Origin: Vibrio celticus
GTDB lineage: Bacteria; Pseudomonadota; Gammaproteobacteria; Enterobacterales; Vibrionaceae
Reading direction: 5' to 3'
NCBI RefSeq assembly: GCF_024347335.1
Contig: NZ_AP025463.1
Span: forward strand, 3,348,001-3,412,000
DNA length: 64,000 bases
Below the pieces are notes generated by a model. That model searched no databases. It had not been told where the DNA came from and saw only the letters and a program-made list of their open reading frames with translations. Shown piece after piece: positions 50,157 to 59,714 of the stretch; the stretch's first letter is position 1; each line of letters begins with the position of its first letter. Both the position numbers and the translations under genes were made by a program.

Positions 50157-50795
50157 CTACTTAGAGTTCAACGCTCTCACACCGTCTTCCAATAATGTCA
50201 GCTGTTCAAAACCTTGAGCAGTCGCAATGGGCTTCACAGTCGCGATCATCTGCAGCATTCCTTGGTGAACGACTTGCTCAGTAATTTGAGCTTTTGGAGA
50301 CATCGCAGACTGATAAGCTAACCAACCCGATGCGATCAAGTGAAGAGAAGTGACCATCGATTTCATTTCCGAATCCGTTGCTTTGAGCAAGTTCAACTCA
50401 ACAAAGGCTCTCATGATATCGACAAGGTTGGTTTGTAATCTTTCTTGCACGGCCATGTAATCAAGGTGGAGTTTTTCATCACGTGACAATATTTCAGGCA
50501 GATTCGCATAGAAGAATCGGTACTTCCACATCAGTGTGAAAATAGAATCTAAGTAGGTCTTTAGTAGCGTCAGGCTTTCTTGCTGGCCTTGAATCGGCGT
50601 GAACCTTTCAAGTAACTCTGTCGAATAGAGAGTAAAGATGTCACGGACAATTTCTTGCTTGTTGCGGAAGTGGTAGTAGAGGTTACCAGGGCTAATTTCG
50701 ATATGCTCAGCAATATGATTGGTCGTAATACTACGCTCACCGTGCTCATTAAAAAGCTCTAGAGCAGCGTAAACAATCTTGTCACGTGTTTTCAT
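50157..50795 (-). CDS. TetR-family transcriptional regulator
   Basis: A protein of 212 residues with a TetR helix-turn-helix at residues 5-50 (KIVYAALELFNEHGERSITTNHIAEHIEISPGNLYYHF, shown here in pieces: ELFNEHGERSITTNHIAEHI and PGNLYYHFRNKQEI). The C-terminal ligand domain is helical and not diagnostic. It lies alone on the minus strand between envC and ugd, with a 42-bp inverted repeat 15 bp upstream of its start that may be its operator. Target genes cannot be inferred. Confidence 0.9.
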   Translation of the reverse strand: MKTRDKIVYAALELFNEHGERSITTNHIAEHIEISPGNLYYHFRNKQEIVRDIFTLYSTELLERFTPIQGQQESLTLLKTYLDSIFTLMWKYRFFYANLPEILSRDEKLHLDYMAVQERLQTNLVDIMRAFVELNLLKATDSEMKSMVTSLHLIASGWLAYQSAMSPKAQITEQVVHQGMLQMIATVKPIATAQGFEQLTLLEDGVRALNSK

Positions 50796-50810
50796 TAGTT
50801 ATTAGTATCC

Positions 50811-50852
50811 CTATCCGTTTAGAGGTTCAGTATATCGCCACTAAACGGATAG
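50811..50852 (-). promoter_or_regulatory. Inverted repeat upstream of the TetR gene, candidate operator
   Basis: CTATCCGTTTAG (50811-50822) and CTAAACGGATAG (50841-50852) are perfect 12-bp complements separated by 18 bases. They lie just upstream of the TetR-type gene and 50 bp beyond the end of ugd copy 2. TetR proteins often repress their own gene through such dyads. Confidence 0.5.
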
Positions 50853-50903
50853 ATCGAGCTGTTAACATCTGGTCTAATTAGCATTAGCTAAAATAAAACC
50901 AGA

Positions 50904-52067
50904 TCAATCACTGCCAAAGAGGTCTCGTGTGTAAACCTTATCTGCAACGTCTGCGATCTCTTCAACCATTCGATTCGAAACAATCACATCGGATACGGCT
51001 TTGAACTCTTCTAGGTCAGAATAAACCTTCGAGTTAAAGAAATGCTCTTCCTCTAACACAGGTTCGAATACGACCACTTCAATACCTTTAGCTTTCAAAC
51101 GCTTCATGATGCCTTGAATCGAAGAAGCACGGAAGTTGTCCGAACCAGCCTTCATGATCAAACGATAAATACCGACAATTTTAGGCGAGCGCTTAATAAT
51201 TGAATCCGCAATGAAGTCCTTACGAGTGCGGTTAGCATCGACAATGGCACCGACAATGTTGTTTGGTACATCTTGATAGTTAGCTAACAGCTGTTTGGTG
51301 TCTTTTGGTAAGCAGTAACCACCATAGCCAAATGATGGGTTATTATAGTGATTGCCAATTCGAGGGTCTAAACCAACGCCTTCGATGATCTGACGAGAAT
51401 CCAAGCCGTGCGCTTCGGCGTAAGAATCGAGCTCATTGAAATAAGAAACACGCATCGCTAGGTAGGTATTTGAGAATAGTTTTACCGCTTCCGCTTCTAT
51501 GGAATTAGTAAATAGCACGTCGATATTCTCTTTTTCTGCACCTTCAACAAGAAGATTAGCAAACACTTTAGCGCGTTCAGAGCACTCACCAACGATAATA
51601 CGTGATGGGTGTAGGTTATCGTACAGGGCTTTGCCTTCGCGTAAAAACTCAGGTGAGAACATAACGTTTTCACAGTTCAGTTCTTGCTTAACGCGCTCAG
51701 TATAACCAACAGGCACCGTTGATTTGATCACCATGACAGCATTTGGATTGATATCCATGACGTCTTTAATGACCGATTCTACAGAACTGGTATCAAAATA
51801 ATTATTTTTTGGATCATAATCGGTTGGAGTAGCAATGATGACAAACTCAGCATCTTTGTAAGCCGCTTTATCTGTTGTCGCCCTGAAATTCAGCGTCTTA
51901 GTTAATAGAAAGTGCTCAATCTCATTATCTACAATCGGCGACTGCTTATTATTCAGCATTGCAACTTTTTCTTCAATAATATCTACCGCGACTACTTCAT
52001 GGTTTTGTGCCAATAACATCGCATTTGATAAGCCAACATATCCAGTACCGGCTACTGCAATTTTCAT
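50904..52067 (-). CDS. ugd: UDP-glucose 6-dehydrogenase, copy 2
   Basis: A protein of 387 residues with GTGYVGLSN, FSPEFLREGKALYD and catalytic GGYCLPKDT; nearly the same along its length as copy 1 at 17704-18870, with scattered replacements (for instance MLNNKQSPIVDNE in place of MLNKKQSPIVDAE). It makes UDP-glucuronate. It stands next to hldD, outside the capsule operon, and is divergent from it. Copy 2 may be the resident gene and copy 1 the one tied to the capsule locus, or the reverse. Confidence 0.96.
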   Translation of the reverse strand: MKIAVAGTGYVGLSNAMLLAQNHEVVAVDIIEEKVAMLNNKQSPIVDNEIEHFLLTKTLNFRATTDKAAYKDAEFVIIATPTDYDPKNNYFDTSSVESVIKDVMDINPNAVMVIKSTVPVGYTERVKQELNCENVMFSPEFLREGKALYDNLHPSRIIVGECSERAKVFANLLVEGAEKENIDVLFTNSIEAEAVKLFSNTYLAMRVSYFNELDSYAEAHGLDSRQIIEGVGLDPRIGNHYNNPSFGYGGYCLPKDTKQLLANYQDVPNNIVGAIVDANRTRKDFIADSIIKRSPKIVGIYRLIMKAGSDNFRASSIQGIMKRLKAKGIEVVVFEPVLEEEHFFNSKVYSDLEEFKAVSDVIVSNRMVEEIADVADKVYTRDLFGSD

Positions 52068-52218
52068 ATTAATACCTATAATTTTGAGTTATTTACTCAA
52101 TTTAATCCATAAATTTACTGGTCATATCATACTCTGCTTGGAGAATTATTCCACTAGCCCGCCTTATCCATTCCTTGCTATACTCGTGAAAGTTTTATAT
52201 TCAAAAGAGTTAGAAATT

Positions 52219-53160
52219 ATGATTATCGTAACTGGTGGTGCTGGCATGATTGGCAGCAATATTGTTAAGGCGCTTAATGAAGCGGGCCACAACGATATTC
52301 TAGTCGTCGACAACTTAAAAGATGGTAAGAAATTTAAGAACCTTGTAGACCTAGACATCACTGATTACATGGATCGTGATGACTTTCTAACTCAGGTTAT
52401 GGCTGGTGATGACTTCGGCCATATTGAAGCGGTTTTCCATGAAGGAGCGTGCTCTGCTACCACTGAGTGGGATGGCAAGTACATGATGCTTAACAACTAT
52501 GAGTACTCAAAAGAGCTACTTCATTACTGTGTTGAGCGTGAAATTCCCTTCCTATACGCCTCTTCCGCTGCAACGTACGGTGAAACTGATACTTTCATTG
52601 AAGAGCGAGAATACGAAGGTGCCTTGAATGTCTACGGTTACTCTAAGCAACAATTTGATAACTATGTTCGTCGCTTAACCGCAGATGCTGCAGCGCATAA
52701 CGAGACATTGCCTCAAATTACTGGCTTCCGTTACTTCAATGTTTACGGTCCACGCGAGCAACACAAAGGCAGCATGGCCTCTGTTGCTTTCCACCTAAAC
52801 AACCAAATGAACGCGGGAGAGAACCCTAAGCTGTTCGCAGGTAGCGAAACATTCCAGCGTGATTTTGTGTATGTCGGTGATGTTGCAGCAGTAAACCTGT
52901 GGTTCTTAGAAAATGGTGTTTCTGGCATATTTAACCTAGGCACCGGCAATGCTGAGTCTTTTGACGAAGTTGCCAAAGCGGTAATTAAGCACCACGGTAA
53001 AGGTGAAATCGAAACGATTCCTTTCCCTGAGCATTTAAAAGGCGCTTACCAAGAGTTTACTCAAGCTGACCTTACGAAACTTCGAGCAGCAGGCTGTGAT
53101 GTGGTATTTAAAACCGTAGCGCAAGGCGTTGCAGAGTATATGGCACTTCAAAACAAATAA
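52219..53160 (+). CDS. hldD: ADP-L-glycero-D-manno-heptose 6-epimerase
   Basis: A protein of 313 residues from ATG 52219 (MIIVTGGAGMIGSNIVKAL), with GAGTTAG a suitable distance upstream; the longer frame lacks family sequence. NAD(P)-binding GGAGMIGSN, SSAATYG and active-site Tyr-Lys in NVYGYSKQQFD are present. It converts ADP-D,D-heptose to ADP-L,D-heptose for the LPS inner core. It begins the plus-strand LPS core gene group. Confidence 0.97.
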   Translation: MIIVTGGAGMIGSNIVKALNEAGHNDILVVDNLKDGKKFKNLVDLDITDYMDRDDFLTQVMAGDDFGHIEAVFHEGACSATTEWDGKYMMLNNYEYSKELLHYCVEREIPFLYASSAATYGETDTFIEEREYEGALNVYGYSKQQFDNYVRRLTADAAAHNETLPQITGFRYFNVYGPREQHKGSMASVAFHLNNQMNAGENPKLFAGSETFQRDFVYVGDVAAVNLWFLENGVSGIFNLGTGNAESFDEVAKAVIKHHGKGEIETIPFPEHLKGAYQEFTQADLTKLRAAGCDVVFKTVAQGVAEYMALQNK

Positions 53161-53259
53161 GCTTTAATGTTCTATGTAACTTTAATGCTCAATGCTCGAT
53201 ATAACTTTGATACTCAATAATAACAGCGGTTCAGACAATGAACTGCTGTAGTAGTGATT

Positions 53260-54243
53260 ATGACCCAAAGAAACGATTTTGATCCAAAAGCTTATAATCC
53301 AACATTCAACCGAAGCTTCCTAGCTCCTAAATTTTGGGGAACTTGGTTAGGGGTTATTGCTGGTCTCCCTTTTGCACTATTGCCTCTCAAAGCTCAAAAA
53401 TGGCTTGCTAAAACCATTGCAGCTAAACTTGCCAAATCTCAAACTGGGCCTGCGCACCGCAGCCGTGTTAACTTTGAACTCTGCTTTCCTGATAAGACAT
53501 TTGAAGAGCGTGAAGCCCTGATTGAAAAAACACTGTTTACTGCATCACTATTTTTCATCCGCTTTGGTTTATTGAGTTTGAAACCCGCTTCCTGGCTAAA
53601 GAAGCGCTGCCAGATTAAAGGCTTAGATATATTACAAGGCCACATAGACGCCAATGAGAATGTCATATTGATGGTACCTCACTCCTGGGCGATTGATGTA
53701 CCAGCCATTCTTCTTGCGTCTATGGATATGCCAGTATCAGCCATGGCAAAGAAACAAAAAAATGATGTTACTGATTGGCTTATGCACAAACAACGTGTTC
53801 AACACGGTGGCCGTGTATATGAACGTTCTGGTGGAATAAAACCATTTTTGAAATCAATTCGAGATGGCTATATCGGATACTACCTGCCAGACCAAGACCA
53901 TGGCCCCGAACATAGTGTTTTTGTCGATTTTTTTGCGACAAGAAAAGCGACGCTGCCAGGCTTGGGGAAAATAGCGAAGCTATCTCGGGCAAAAGTCCTG
54001 CCATTGTTTGCATCAATGAATACCGAAGACGGCTCTTTTAATATCGAGATATTACCGGCTTTTGAACTCGATAAAGGCGAAGAGCAAGACGCAAGAACGT
54101 GTAATCAAGCGATCGAATATTTCGTTGGAGACAAGCCTGAACAGTACATGTGGATACTTCAGCTTTTGCACTCTCAAGAAGATGGCAATAATTACTACAA
54201 CCTCTTCAAACCAAGATACAAAACAGACTGGCGCATAAAGTAA
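53260..54243 (+). CDS. lpxM: Lipid A late acyltransferase (LpxL/LpxM family)
   Basis: A protein of 327 residues with the HX4D acyltransferase motif (HSWAID near residue 141), a hydrophobic N-terminal anchor (WGTWLGVIAGLPFALLPL) and GYYLPDQDHG followed by FVDFFATRKATLPG. Family members add a secondary acyl chain to lipid A at the inner membrane using acyl-ACP. ATG 53260 is preferred to a GTG two codons upstream. The stop overlaps the waaF start, so the gene belongs to the core operon. LpxM versus LpxL is not certain from sequence alone. Confidence 0.88.
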   Translation: MTQRNDFDPKAYNPTFNRSFLAPKFWGTWLGVIAGLPFALLPLKAQKWLAKTIAAKLAKSQTGPAHRSRVNFELCFPDKTFEEREALIEKTLFTASLFFIRFGLLSLKPASWLKKRCQIKGLDILQGHIDANENVILMVPHSWAIDVPAILLASMDMPVSAMAKKQKNDVTDWLMHKQRVQHGGRVYERSGGIKPFLKSIRDGYIGYYLPDQDHGPEHSVFVDFFATRKATLPGLGKIAKLSRAKVLPLFASMNTEDGSFNIEILPAFELDKGEEQDARTCNQAIEYFVGDKPEQYMWILQLLHSQEDGNNYYNLFKPRYKTDWRIK

Positions 54244-55301
54244 TGAAAAAGATCCTAATTATTGGTCCTTCATGGGTTGGCGACATGGTTATGTCTCAAT
54301 CACTCTATATTGTATTGAAGAAGCTTCACCCTGAAAGCCAGATAGATGTGATTGCTCCTGGGTGGTGTAAACCAATCCTTGAACGTATGCCAGAAATACA
54401 CCAAGCAATTGAAATGCCTATTGGCCATGGCGCATTTGATTTATTGGGTCGTCGAGAGATAGGTAAATCTTTGCGCGCAAACCAATATGACCACGCCTAT
54501 ATTTTACCGAAGTCTGCTAAGTCCGCCCTTATCCCTTGGTTTGCCAATATCCCACTGCGCACAGGTTGGAAAGGTGAGATGCGCTATGGCCTATTAAACG
54601 ACCTGCGCCCAAATATGAAGTCATTTCAATTCATGGTTGAGCGCTATGTTGCCCTAGCCTACACCGAAAAAGAGATGATTGACTCTTCATCATTGGGTGG
54701 CCTAGATACTCTTCCTCGCCCTCAATTATTCATTAATGAAACGGAACAAACAGCAACCATTGCCAAGTTTAACCTAGAGAGTGACAGCTCAATTATTGGC
54801 TTATGTCCAGGTGCTGAGTTCGGCCCAGCCAAAAAATGGCCGGAAGAGCACTACGCAGAGGTTGCTACCAACATGAGCCAAATGGGCAAACAAATATGGC
54901 TATTTGGCTCTCAAAAAGACTTGGAAACTTGTAACAACATCAGAGCATTAGTACCTAAAGAGCTGCAATACCGTATTCATGTTTTAGCTGGTCAAACAAG
55001 CTTAATTGAAGCTGTTGATTTATTAGGTGCGTGTGACACCGTGGTTGCCAACGATTCAGGTTTAATGCACGTTGCTGCTGCAGTCGGTTGCAATGTCGTT
55101 GCGGTTTACGGTTCTACTTCTCCCAAATACACCCCGCCGTTGGCTGAGAAAGTCGAAATCGTCCATACTGACATCGACTGTCGCCCGTGCTTCAAGCGCG
55201 AGTGTGAATTCAAGCACCTGAAATGCCTTACTGAGCTATCTCCTAAGCAAGTGCTCGATAGCATTCAAAAACTGGAAGCCATTTCGGTCAGCGCATGCTA
55301 A
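54243..55301 (+). CDS. waaF: ADP-heptose:LPS heptosyltransferase II
   Basis: A protein of 352 residues of GT9 type, opening MKKILIIGPSWVGDMVMSQS, with CPGAEFGPAKKWP and NDSGLMHVAAAVG near the nucleotide site. It adds the second L,D-heptose to the inner core. It overlaps lpxM by a base at its start and waaA by seven at its end, a tight translational chain. Length and motifs match WaaF. Confidence 0.96.
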   Translation: MKKILIIGPSWVGDMVMSQSLYIVLKKLHPESQIDVIAPGWCKPILERMPEIHQAIEMPIGHGAFDLLGRREIGKSLRANQYDHAYILPKSAKSALIPWFANIPLRTGWKGEMRYGLLNDLRPNMKSFQFMVERYVALAYTEKEMIDSSSLGGLDTLPRPQLFINETEQTATIAKFNLESDSSIIGLCPGAEFGPAKKWPEEHYAEVATNMSQMGKQIWLFGSQKDLETCNNIRALVPKELQYRIHVLAGQTSLIEAVDLLGACDTVVANDSGLMHVAAAVGCNVVAVYGSTSPKYTPPLAEKVEIVHTDIDCRPCFKRECEFKHLKCLTELSPKQVLDSIQKLEAISVSAC

Positions 55302-56572
55302 TCCGCATTCTTTATACAGCTGTGCTAACACTAGCAGCACCAATCTTGCTATTTGGCTTATATAAAAATAAACCCAATAAGCCTAAGTTTGGTGCTCGCT
55401 GGAAAGAGCATTTTGGTTTCACTCCAAAGTTAGTCAGTGACGTATCTCCCATTTGGATTCATGCGGTCTCTGTTGGTGAAAGCATTGCCGCTGTACCTCT
55501 GATTAAAGAACTAAAGAAACAAGCCCCTAATCAACCCATTTTGGTCACCACAACCACAAGTACCGGGGCTGAGCAAATCGAAAAGCTCGGCGATCTTGTT
55601 GAACACCGTTACATGCCTATCGACTTTAGCTTTGCTGTTAAAGGTTTCCTAAAAGCGATAAAACCAACACAGATGCTAATTATCGAAACCGAGCTTTGGC
55701 CAAATACGCTTAACGTGGTGCATAACGCAAGAATTCCAATTACCGTCGTTAATGCTCGTCTATCAGAAAAGTCATGTAACAACTATGCCAAAGTTCAACC
55801 GCTATTTAATTTGCTGCATCCCTGTCTAACCAAAATACTTTGCCAAACTGAATCTGACGCTGCACGCTTCGAATGTTTAGGTGTAGATAAAAACAAATTG
55901 GCTATCACTGGTTCAATTAAGTTTGATATTCAAATTTCAGACGAAGTAAGAGAAAAAGGCAAAGCACTCAGGGCTGAGCTTGGTGCAAACCGTCCTGTAT
56001 GGATAGCGGCCAGCACTCATAAGGGTGAAGATGAACAGGTGTTGGATGCCCATCAGAAGGTTCTAGAGGCACACCCAAATGCACTTCTTATTATAGTTCC
56101 TCGCCACCCAGAGCGATTTGATAGTGTATTTGAGCTTTGCCAAGCACAAGGCTTTGAAACCGTCCGCCGCACAAGTCAATCATCACAGTCCGAATCAACC
56201 CAAGTTTATCTTGGCGATACGATGGGTGAAATGTTGATACTAATTGGGGCTGCCGATGTGTGCTTTATGGGCGGTAGCTTAGTTGGTGATAAAGTGGGTG
56301 GGCATAATGTGTTAGAGCCTGCCGCTTTAGGGGTACCTGTAATTACGGGGCCAAGTTACTATAATTTTAAAGAGTTAGTTGAAATGATGCTAGATAATCA
56401 CATCATTGATGTTACGTATTCATCTAATAATATTGAAGATTATTTTCGGCGTTATATTCAAAACTCACACGGCAAAGAGTTACTTAAAGAAAGGCAATTA
56501 CATTTCGTTAATAGTAATTCTGGTTCATTATTAAAAACATTGAGAGAAATAAATGAAAGTTGTTGTTATTAA
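55295..56572 (+). CDS. waaA: 3-deoxy-D-manno-octulosonic acid (Kdo) transferase
   Basis: A protein of 425 residues with a membrane anchor at the N terminus (ILYTAVLTLAAPILLFGLY), the GT30 catalytic glutamate in SVGESIAAVPLI, ETELWPN, and the C-terminal GGSLVGDKVGGHNVLEPAALG. It transfers Kdo to lipid IVA at the inner membrane. Start overlaps waaF; its end overlaps the GT25 gene by 20 bases. Complete and normal in length. Confidence 0.96.
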   Translation: MLIRILYTAVLTLAAPILLFGLYKNKPNKPKFGARWKEHFGFTPKLVSDVSPIWIHAVSVGESIAAVPLIKELKKQAPNQPILVTTTTSTGAEQIEKLGDLVEHRYMPIDFSFAVKGFLKAIKPTQMLIIETELWPNTLNVVHNARIPITVVNARLSEKSCNNYAKVQPLFNLLHPCLTKILCQTESDAARFECLGVDKNKLAITGSIKFDIQISDEVREKGKALRAELGANRPVWIAASTHKGEDEQVLDAHQKVLEAHPNALLIIVPRHPERFDSVFELCQAQGFETVRRTSQSSQSESTQVYLGDTMGEMLILIGAADVCFMGGSLVGDKVGGHNVLEPAALGVPVITGPSYYNFKELVEMMLDNHIIDVTYSSNNIEDYFRRYIQNSHGKELLKERQLHFVNSNSGSLLKTLREINESCCY

Positions 56573-57272
56573 CTTAAAAAGGTCTATCAATAGAAGACGT
56601 AGAATTGAAGCATCTCTAAAAAACATAGGCATTAAATTTGACTTTTTAGAGGGTGTCGACTCTTCAGAGCCCAACTTCCGTTATTCTGAGCGTCGCAATG
56701 AAGCTCTTACTCGTAAACGATTTGGCTATAATTTAGTCGAGAATGAAATTGCATGCTTCTCCAGCCACCACCTTGCTTGGGAAAAGTGCTTAGAAATTAA
56801 TGAACCTATCCTTGTGCTAGAAGATAATTGTGATTTATCTTCAGACTTCTCTAATCATTTTTTACATTTTAATAAGCTATCACGTGATTATGATTTCATT
56901 AAGCTTGCGGCAACAAAGCCAAAATCTTTTAAAATCATAAAAAAAATAGACAACAGTTTGAGTATTGTTCGCTATCACAAGAGAACCTGTGGGATTATGG
57001 GTTACATTATAACTCCGGGAGCAGCTGAAAAGTTCATAAAAAATGCTCAAACATTTGTAGAGCCTGTTGATAACTACATGGAAAAGCCTTATAAACATGG
57101 TGTTTCAACATATGTATTTAAACCTGATTTAGTTAGACGAGCGGATATTCCGTCGACTATTGGTAGCTCGAGAAAAGAAAAAATTGGACTAACAATTTGG
57201 AATAAGATTTATATAGAAGCATTTCGAATCTATGAGCAAATTAAAGATAGTCAAATAAAGCATCCTGATTAA
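56553..57272 (+). CDS. Glycosyltransferase family 25 (LPS/LOS core)
   Basis: A protein of 239 residues with the GT25 opening VVVINLKRSINRRRRIEASL, the FDFLEGVD segment, the acceptor-side ENEIACFSSHHLAWEKC and the metal-binding PILVLEDN. GT25 enzymes add galactose or related sugars to LOS/LPS cores. It overlaps the end of waaA by 20 bases, so it is the last gene of the plus-strand core operon and likely adds an outer-core sugar. It is AT-richer than its neighbours, as strain-variable core genes often are. A terminator follows. Confidence 0.88.
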   Translation: MKVVVINLKRSINRRRRIEASLKNIGIKFDFLEGVDSSEPNFRYSERRNEALTRKRFGYNLVENEIACFSSHHLAWEKCLEINEPILVLEDNCDLSSDFSNHFLHFNKLSRDYDFIKLAATKPKSFKIIKKIDNSLSIVRYHKRTCGIMGYIITPGAAEKFIKNAQTFVEPVDNYMEKPYKHGVSTYVFKPDLVRRADIPSTIGSSRKEKIGLTIWNKIYIEAFRIYEQIKDSQIKHPD

Positions 57273-57280
57273 AATCGCCC

Positions 57281-57300
57281 CTCGATATTAATATATCGAG
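57281..57300. terminator. Hairpin between the convergent core operons
   Basis: CTCGATAT (57281-57288) pairs with ATATCGAG (57293-57300) with a TAAT loop, 8 bp past the GT25 stop and 13 bp before the stop of the minus-strand gene. It can serve both converging transcripts. T-rich sequence is modest. Confidence 0.7.
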
Positions 57301-57313
57301 AGGCTTCAATATA

Positions 57314-58150
57314 TCATTTAAAAGGGCAACTATTGAGTAGTGGAACAATATCAATACTCAAATTATAGTCTTTAGGTAAGGAGTATAACTCATCCAAGTT
57401 AGTCGATATGGACAACTTAATTGGATGTGTACACTCTCTACCAACAGATAGATAGTAATCAAAAAACTTAAACTCACCACCTGTGATGATTTCATCAAAG
57501 CAAACGTGATGTGCTGGAATGCCATAGGCATCAGAAATAATAATACCATGCAATGAGCTAGATACAATTAAGTCACAAGATACAATATCATCAACAAACT
57601 TTTGAATATTATCAGTTTCGATATCGATAATTTTCACATCGCCTGGTAATGCTCGATTAAAGAATCCATCATTTTTATTTTTATAATGTGGAATAATCCC
57701 TAGTTTATACCTTTTGTCAGCAATATTAGGTTTAATTAATGTAGGTAGTATTAGTGCAGGATCACCATATATTTCTGGACATTTAATACCTCGAGACAAT
57801 AAAACCTCTCGAGTTTTAGGCCCTCGGACTGCATATACTTTTTTAGGCTTAAAAAGAGGATTTTTTTTATCGGAAATAATCCCACTGCCCCAAACAACTG
57901 CATTATCATTGCAAGACTGTAGAACAGAACCAATAACTAGGTAGTGCTCTTGATTAGACTTTGCTGATGACCACACTACACTCTTACCAGAAAGTTGTTC
58001 TACTATGTACTTATTTACAACATCACCAAGGTTGACACGCCCATTCCACCAGTGCAATGCTAATTCAGAACGAGAGTCTACTTTTTTAGTTTTATCATAT
58101 TTATATGATAGTTTTTTTATGAACCCTCTAATACCGCTATAATTTTTCAA
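57314..58150 (-). CDS. Polysaccharide pyruvyl transferase family protein
   Basis: A protein of 278 residues with the family pattern LHWWNGRVNLGDVVNKYI near the start, VVWGSGI, VYAVRGPKTREVLLSRG, GDPALILP and SSSLHGIIISDAYGIP. Enzymes of this family either add pyruvate ketals from phosphoenolpyruvate to sugar residues or, in some branches, are sulphur/GT-like with other donors. In this operon it would modify the O-unit or outer core. It overlaps the upstream GT2 gene by four bases. Last gene of the minus-strand operon. Confidence 0.82.
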   Translation of the reverse strand: MKNYSGIRGFIKKLSYKYDKTKKVDSRSELALHWWNGRVNLGDVVNKYIVEQLSGKSVVWSSAKSNQEHYLVIGSVLQSCNDNAVVWGSGIISDKKNPLFKPKKVYAVRGPKTREVLLSRGIKCPEIYGDPALILPTLIKPNIADKRYKLGIIPHYKNKNDGFFNRALPGDVKIIDIETDNIQKFVDDIVSCDLIVSSSLHGIIISDAYGIPAHHVCFDEIITGGEFKFFDYYLSVGRECTHPIKLSISTNLDELYSLPKDYNLSIDIVPLLNSCPFK

Positions 58151-58989
58151 AACATTTTCCCTGTTCTAATTTTATTTTTATAACTTTTCAACAGCCTTTT
58201 CAAGTATAGTGAAAAGAAAAGTAAAAAGTGTCTACTCTTATACTTGTTCATAAAGAAAAACATTCTCTCTTTAAAATCTTGAAATTGTTTTTCCCTTAAT
58301 TTGTAGTTAGTTGACTGTTGAAAACTCCATGATCCTTCATGCATACTTCGATAAACTGACATTTTATCGGGTAAATATAATGCTCCATTATCTCTAGCTA
58401 CTACAATTTGTATGACGGAGTGATAGAAGTGTTTCTTTAAAAAAACAGGCTCTTCATTTGCAAAGTCTAAAAGAGGTTGAGATCTAATAAAAATAGAAGC
58501 CATTGGCATAATTCCACCTTTAGACTTCACTATTTTTTTATAGGATAACTCTTTTATATCCTTTCCATGATAACCGTAACCTTTGTCTTCAATGTTACCA
58601 TTGTACAATGTGAGCGCAGGATGGCAGCAAATATTCATTGATGAATCTAATAATAGATTATATTGTTTCTCTAACTTTAACTCATCTGTCCAATAATCAT
58701 CACCCTCACAGAATGCTATGAAATCCCCTTCAACATAAGGAAGTAAAAGGAACATCGTCATAATCCCTTGAGAATATTGATTCTCTTCAGCATAGACTTT
58801 TTTTATTTCGACATCACCATTATAAGAATCAATGATAGAGTCTATTATATCTCTACTTGAGTCAGTTGATAAATCATCATATATTATCAACTCAATAGGA
58901 ATATTCACTTTCTGATTAAGAATACCATTAATGGCATCAGATATATAAGCCTCATGATTATAACAAACGCATAATACTGATATTTTCAT
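58147..58989 (-). CDS. Glycosyltransferase family 2
   Basis: A protein of 280 residues with ISVLCVCYNHEAYISDAING, IIYDDLSTDSSRDIID, the DxD-type FCEGDDYWTDE near residue 97 and a basic, hydrophobic C-terminal tail (HFLLFFSLYLKRLLKSYKNK). It probably transfers a sugar such as Qui4NFo or a core hexose; the donor cannot be read. Its stop and start overlap the neighbouring genes by a few bases. Strongly AT-rich. Confidence 0.88.
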   Translation of the reverse strand: MKISVLCVCYNHEAYISDAINGILNQKVNIPIELIIYDDLSTDSSRDIIDSIIDSYNGDVEIKKVYAEENQYSQGIMTMFLLLPYVEGDFIAFCEGDDYWTDELKLEKQYNLLLDSSMNICCHPALTLYNGNIEDKGYGYHGKDIKELSYKKIVKSKGGIMPMASIFIRSQPLLDFANEEPVFLKKHFYHSVIQIVVARDNGALYLPDKMSVYRSMHEGSWSFQQSTNYKLREKQFQDFKERMFFFMNKYKSRHFLLFFSLYLKRLLKSYKNKIRTGKMF

Positions 58990-59714
58990 TATTCTTTTTC
59001 CAGATTAATCGATACAAACACCTTACTTCCATTACCATCAATGAAAAATGCATTTTTATAATCCCCATGAGTTAGAGATCGCAACAAATCAATATGCTCA
59101 CTTAATGTCCCTGTGCTATTTAATTTCAATTCAGACATTTCTTTGAAGTCACTTATAGAATTATAATTCCCCTCAAAATACATATTTTCAAGACAATAAT
59201 TACCATTAATTAAGTCTGACAGGTTGTTTGTGATTAGTTTTTTTTCTTGCTCGATAACCTTATTATATACATCATATGATGTATCCCACGCTTCAATTTC
59301 AACCTCTCTTTGGTATATAATTGAACCATGATCAACCTTTTTGTCCATTACATGAATAGTACAACCAACTGGTTTTTTATTGACTATTGAAAATACCTGT
59401 GGAAACCACCCCCTGTTATATGGATTTAAACCTGGATGTATATTTAAACATCTAATGCCTTCCACCAAACTTTCAGGAAATATTTGCTTACAATGAGCAG
59501 AAATTATTAAATCATATTTTTTTATTAAATAAGAAACAACTGACTCATCTTTTACATTAACCTCTTTCATTCCCAAGTTAATTAAAATTTCAGGAGACTT
59601 ATTTATACTGCTATAACAGTAATCTATATCAACTTCTTCCACTAAGTTAATAGATACTTTTTTTATATGACAAACCAATTCGACATTATCAGAAACAACT
59701 AATAAATTAATCAT
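58989..59714 (-). CDS. dTDP-4-amino-4,6-dideoxyglucose N-formyltransferase, VioF-like
   Basis: A protein of 241 residues. The formyltransferase core shows LIISAHCKQIFPESLVEG, then NIHPGLNPYNRGWFPQVF with the Asn and His of the catalytic triad, and VDHGSIIYQREVEI with the Asp. It would formylate the 4-amino group using N10-formyl-tetrahydrofolate. It lies directly after a DegT-type transaminase gene (overlap of 8 bases) and rmlA-rmlB, the exact set for dTDP-Qui4NFo. Family assignment is firm; the exact sugar is inferred from the neighbours. Confidence 0.87.
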   Translation of the reverse strand: MINLLVVSDNVELVCHIKKVSINLVEEVDIDYCYSSINKSPEILINLGMKEVNVKDESVVSYLIKKYDLIISAHCKQIFPESLVEGIRCLNIHPGLNPYNRGWFPQVFSIVNKKPVGCTIHVMDKKVDHGSIIYQREVEIEAWDTSYDVYNKVIEQEKKLITNNLSDLINGNYCLENMYFEGNYNSISDFKEMSELKLNSTGTLSEHIDLLRSLTHGDYKNAFFIDGNGSKVFVSINLEKE

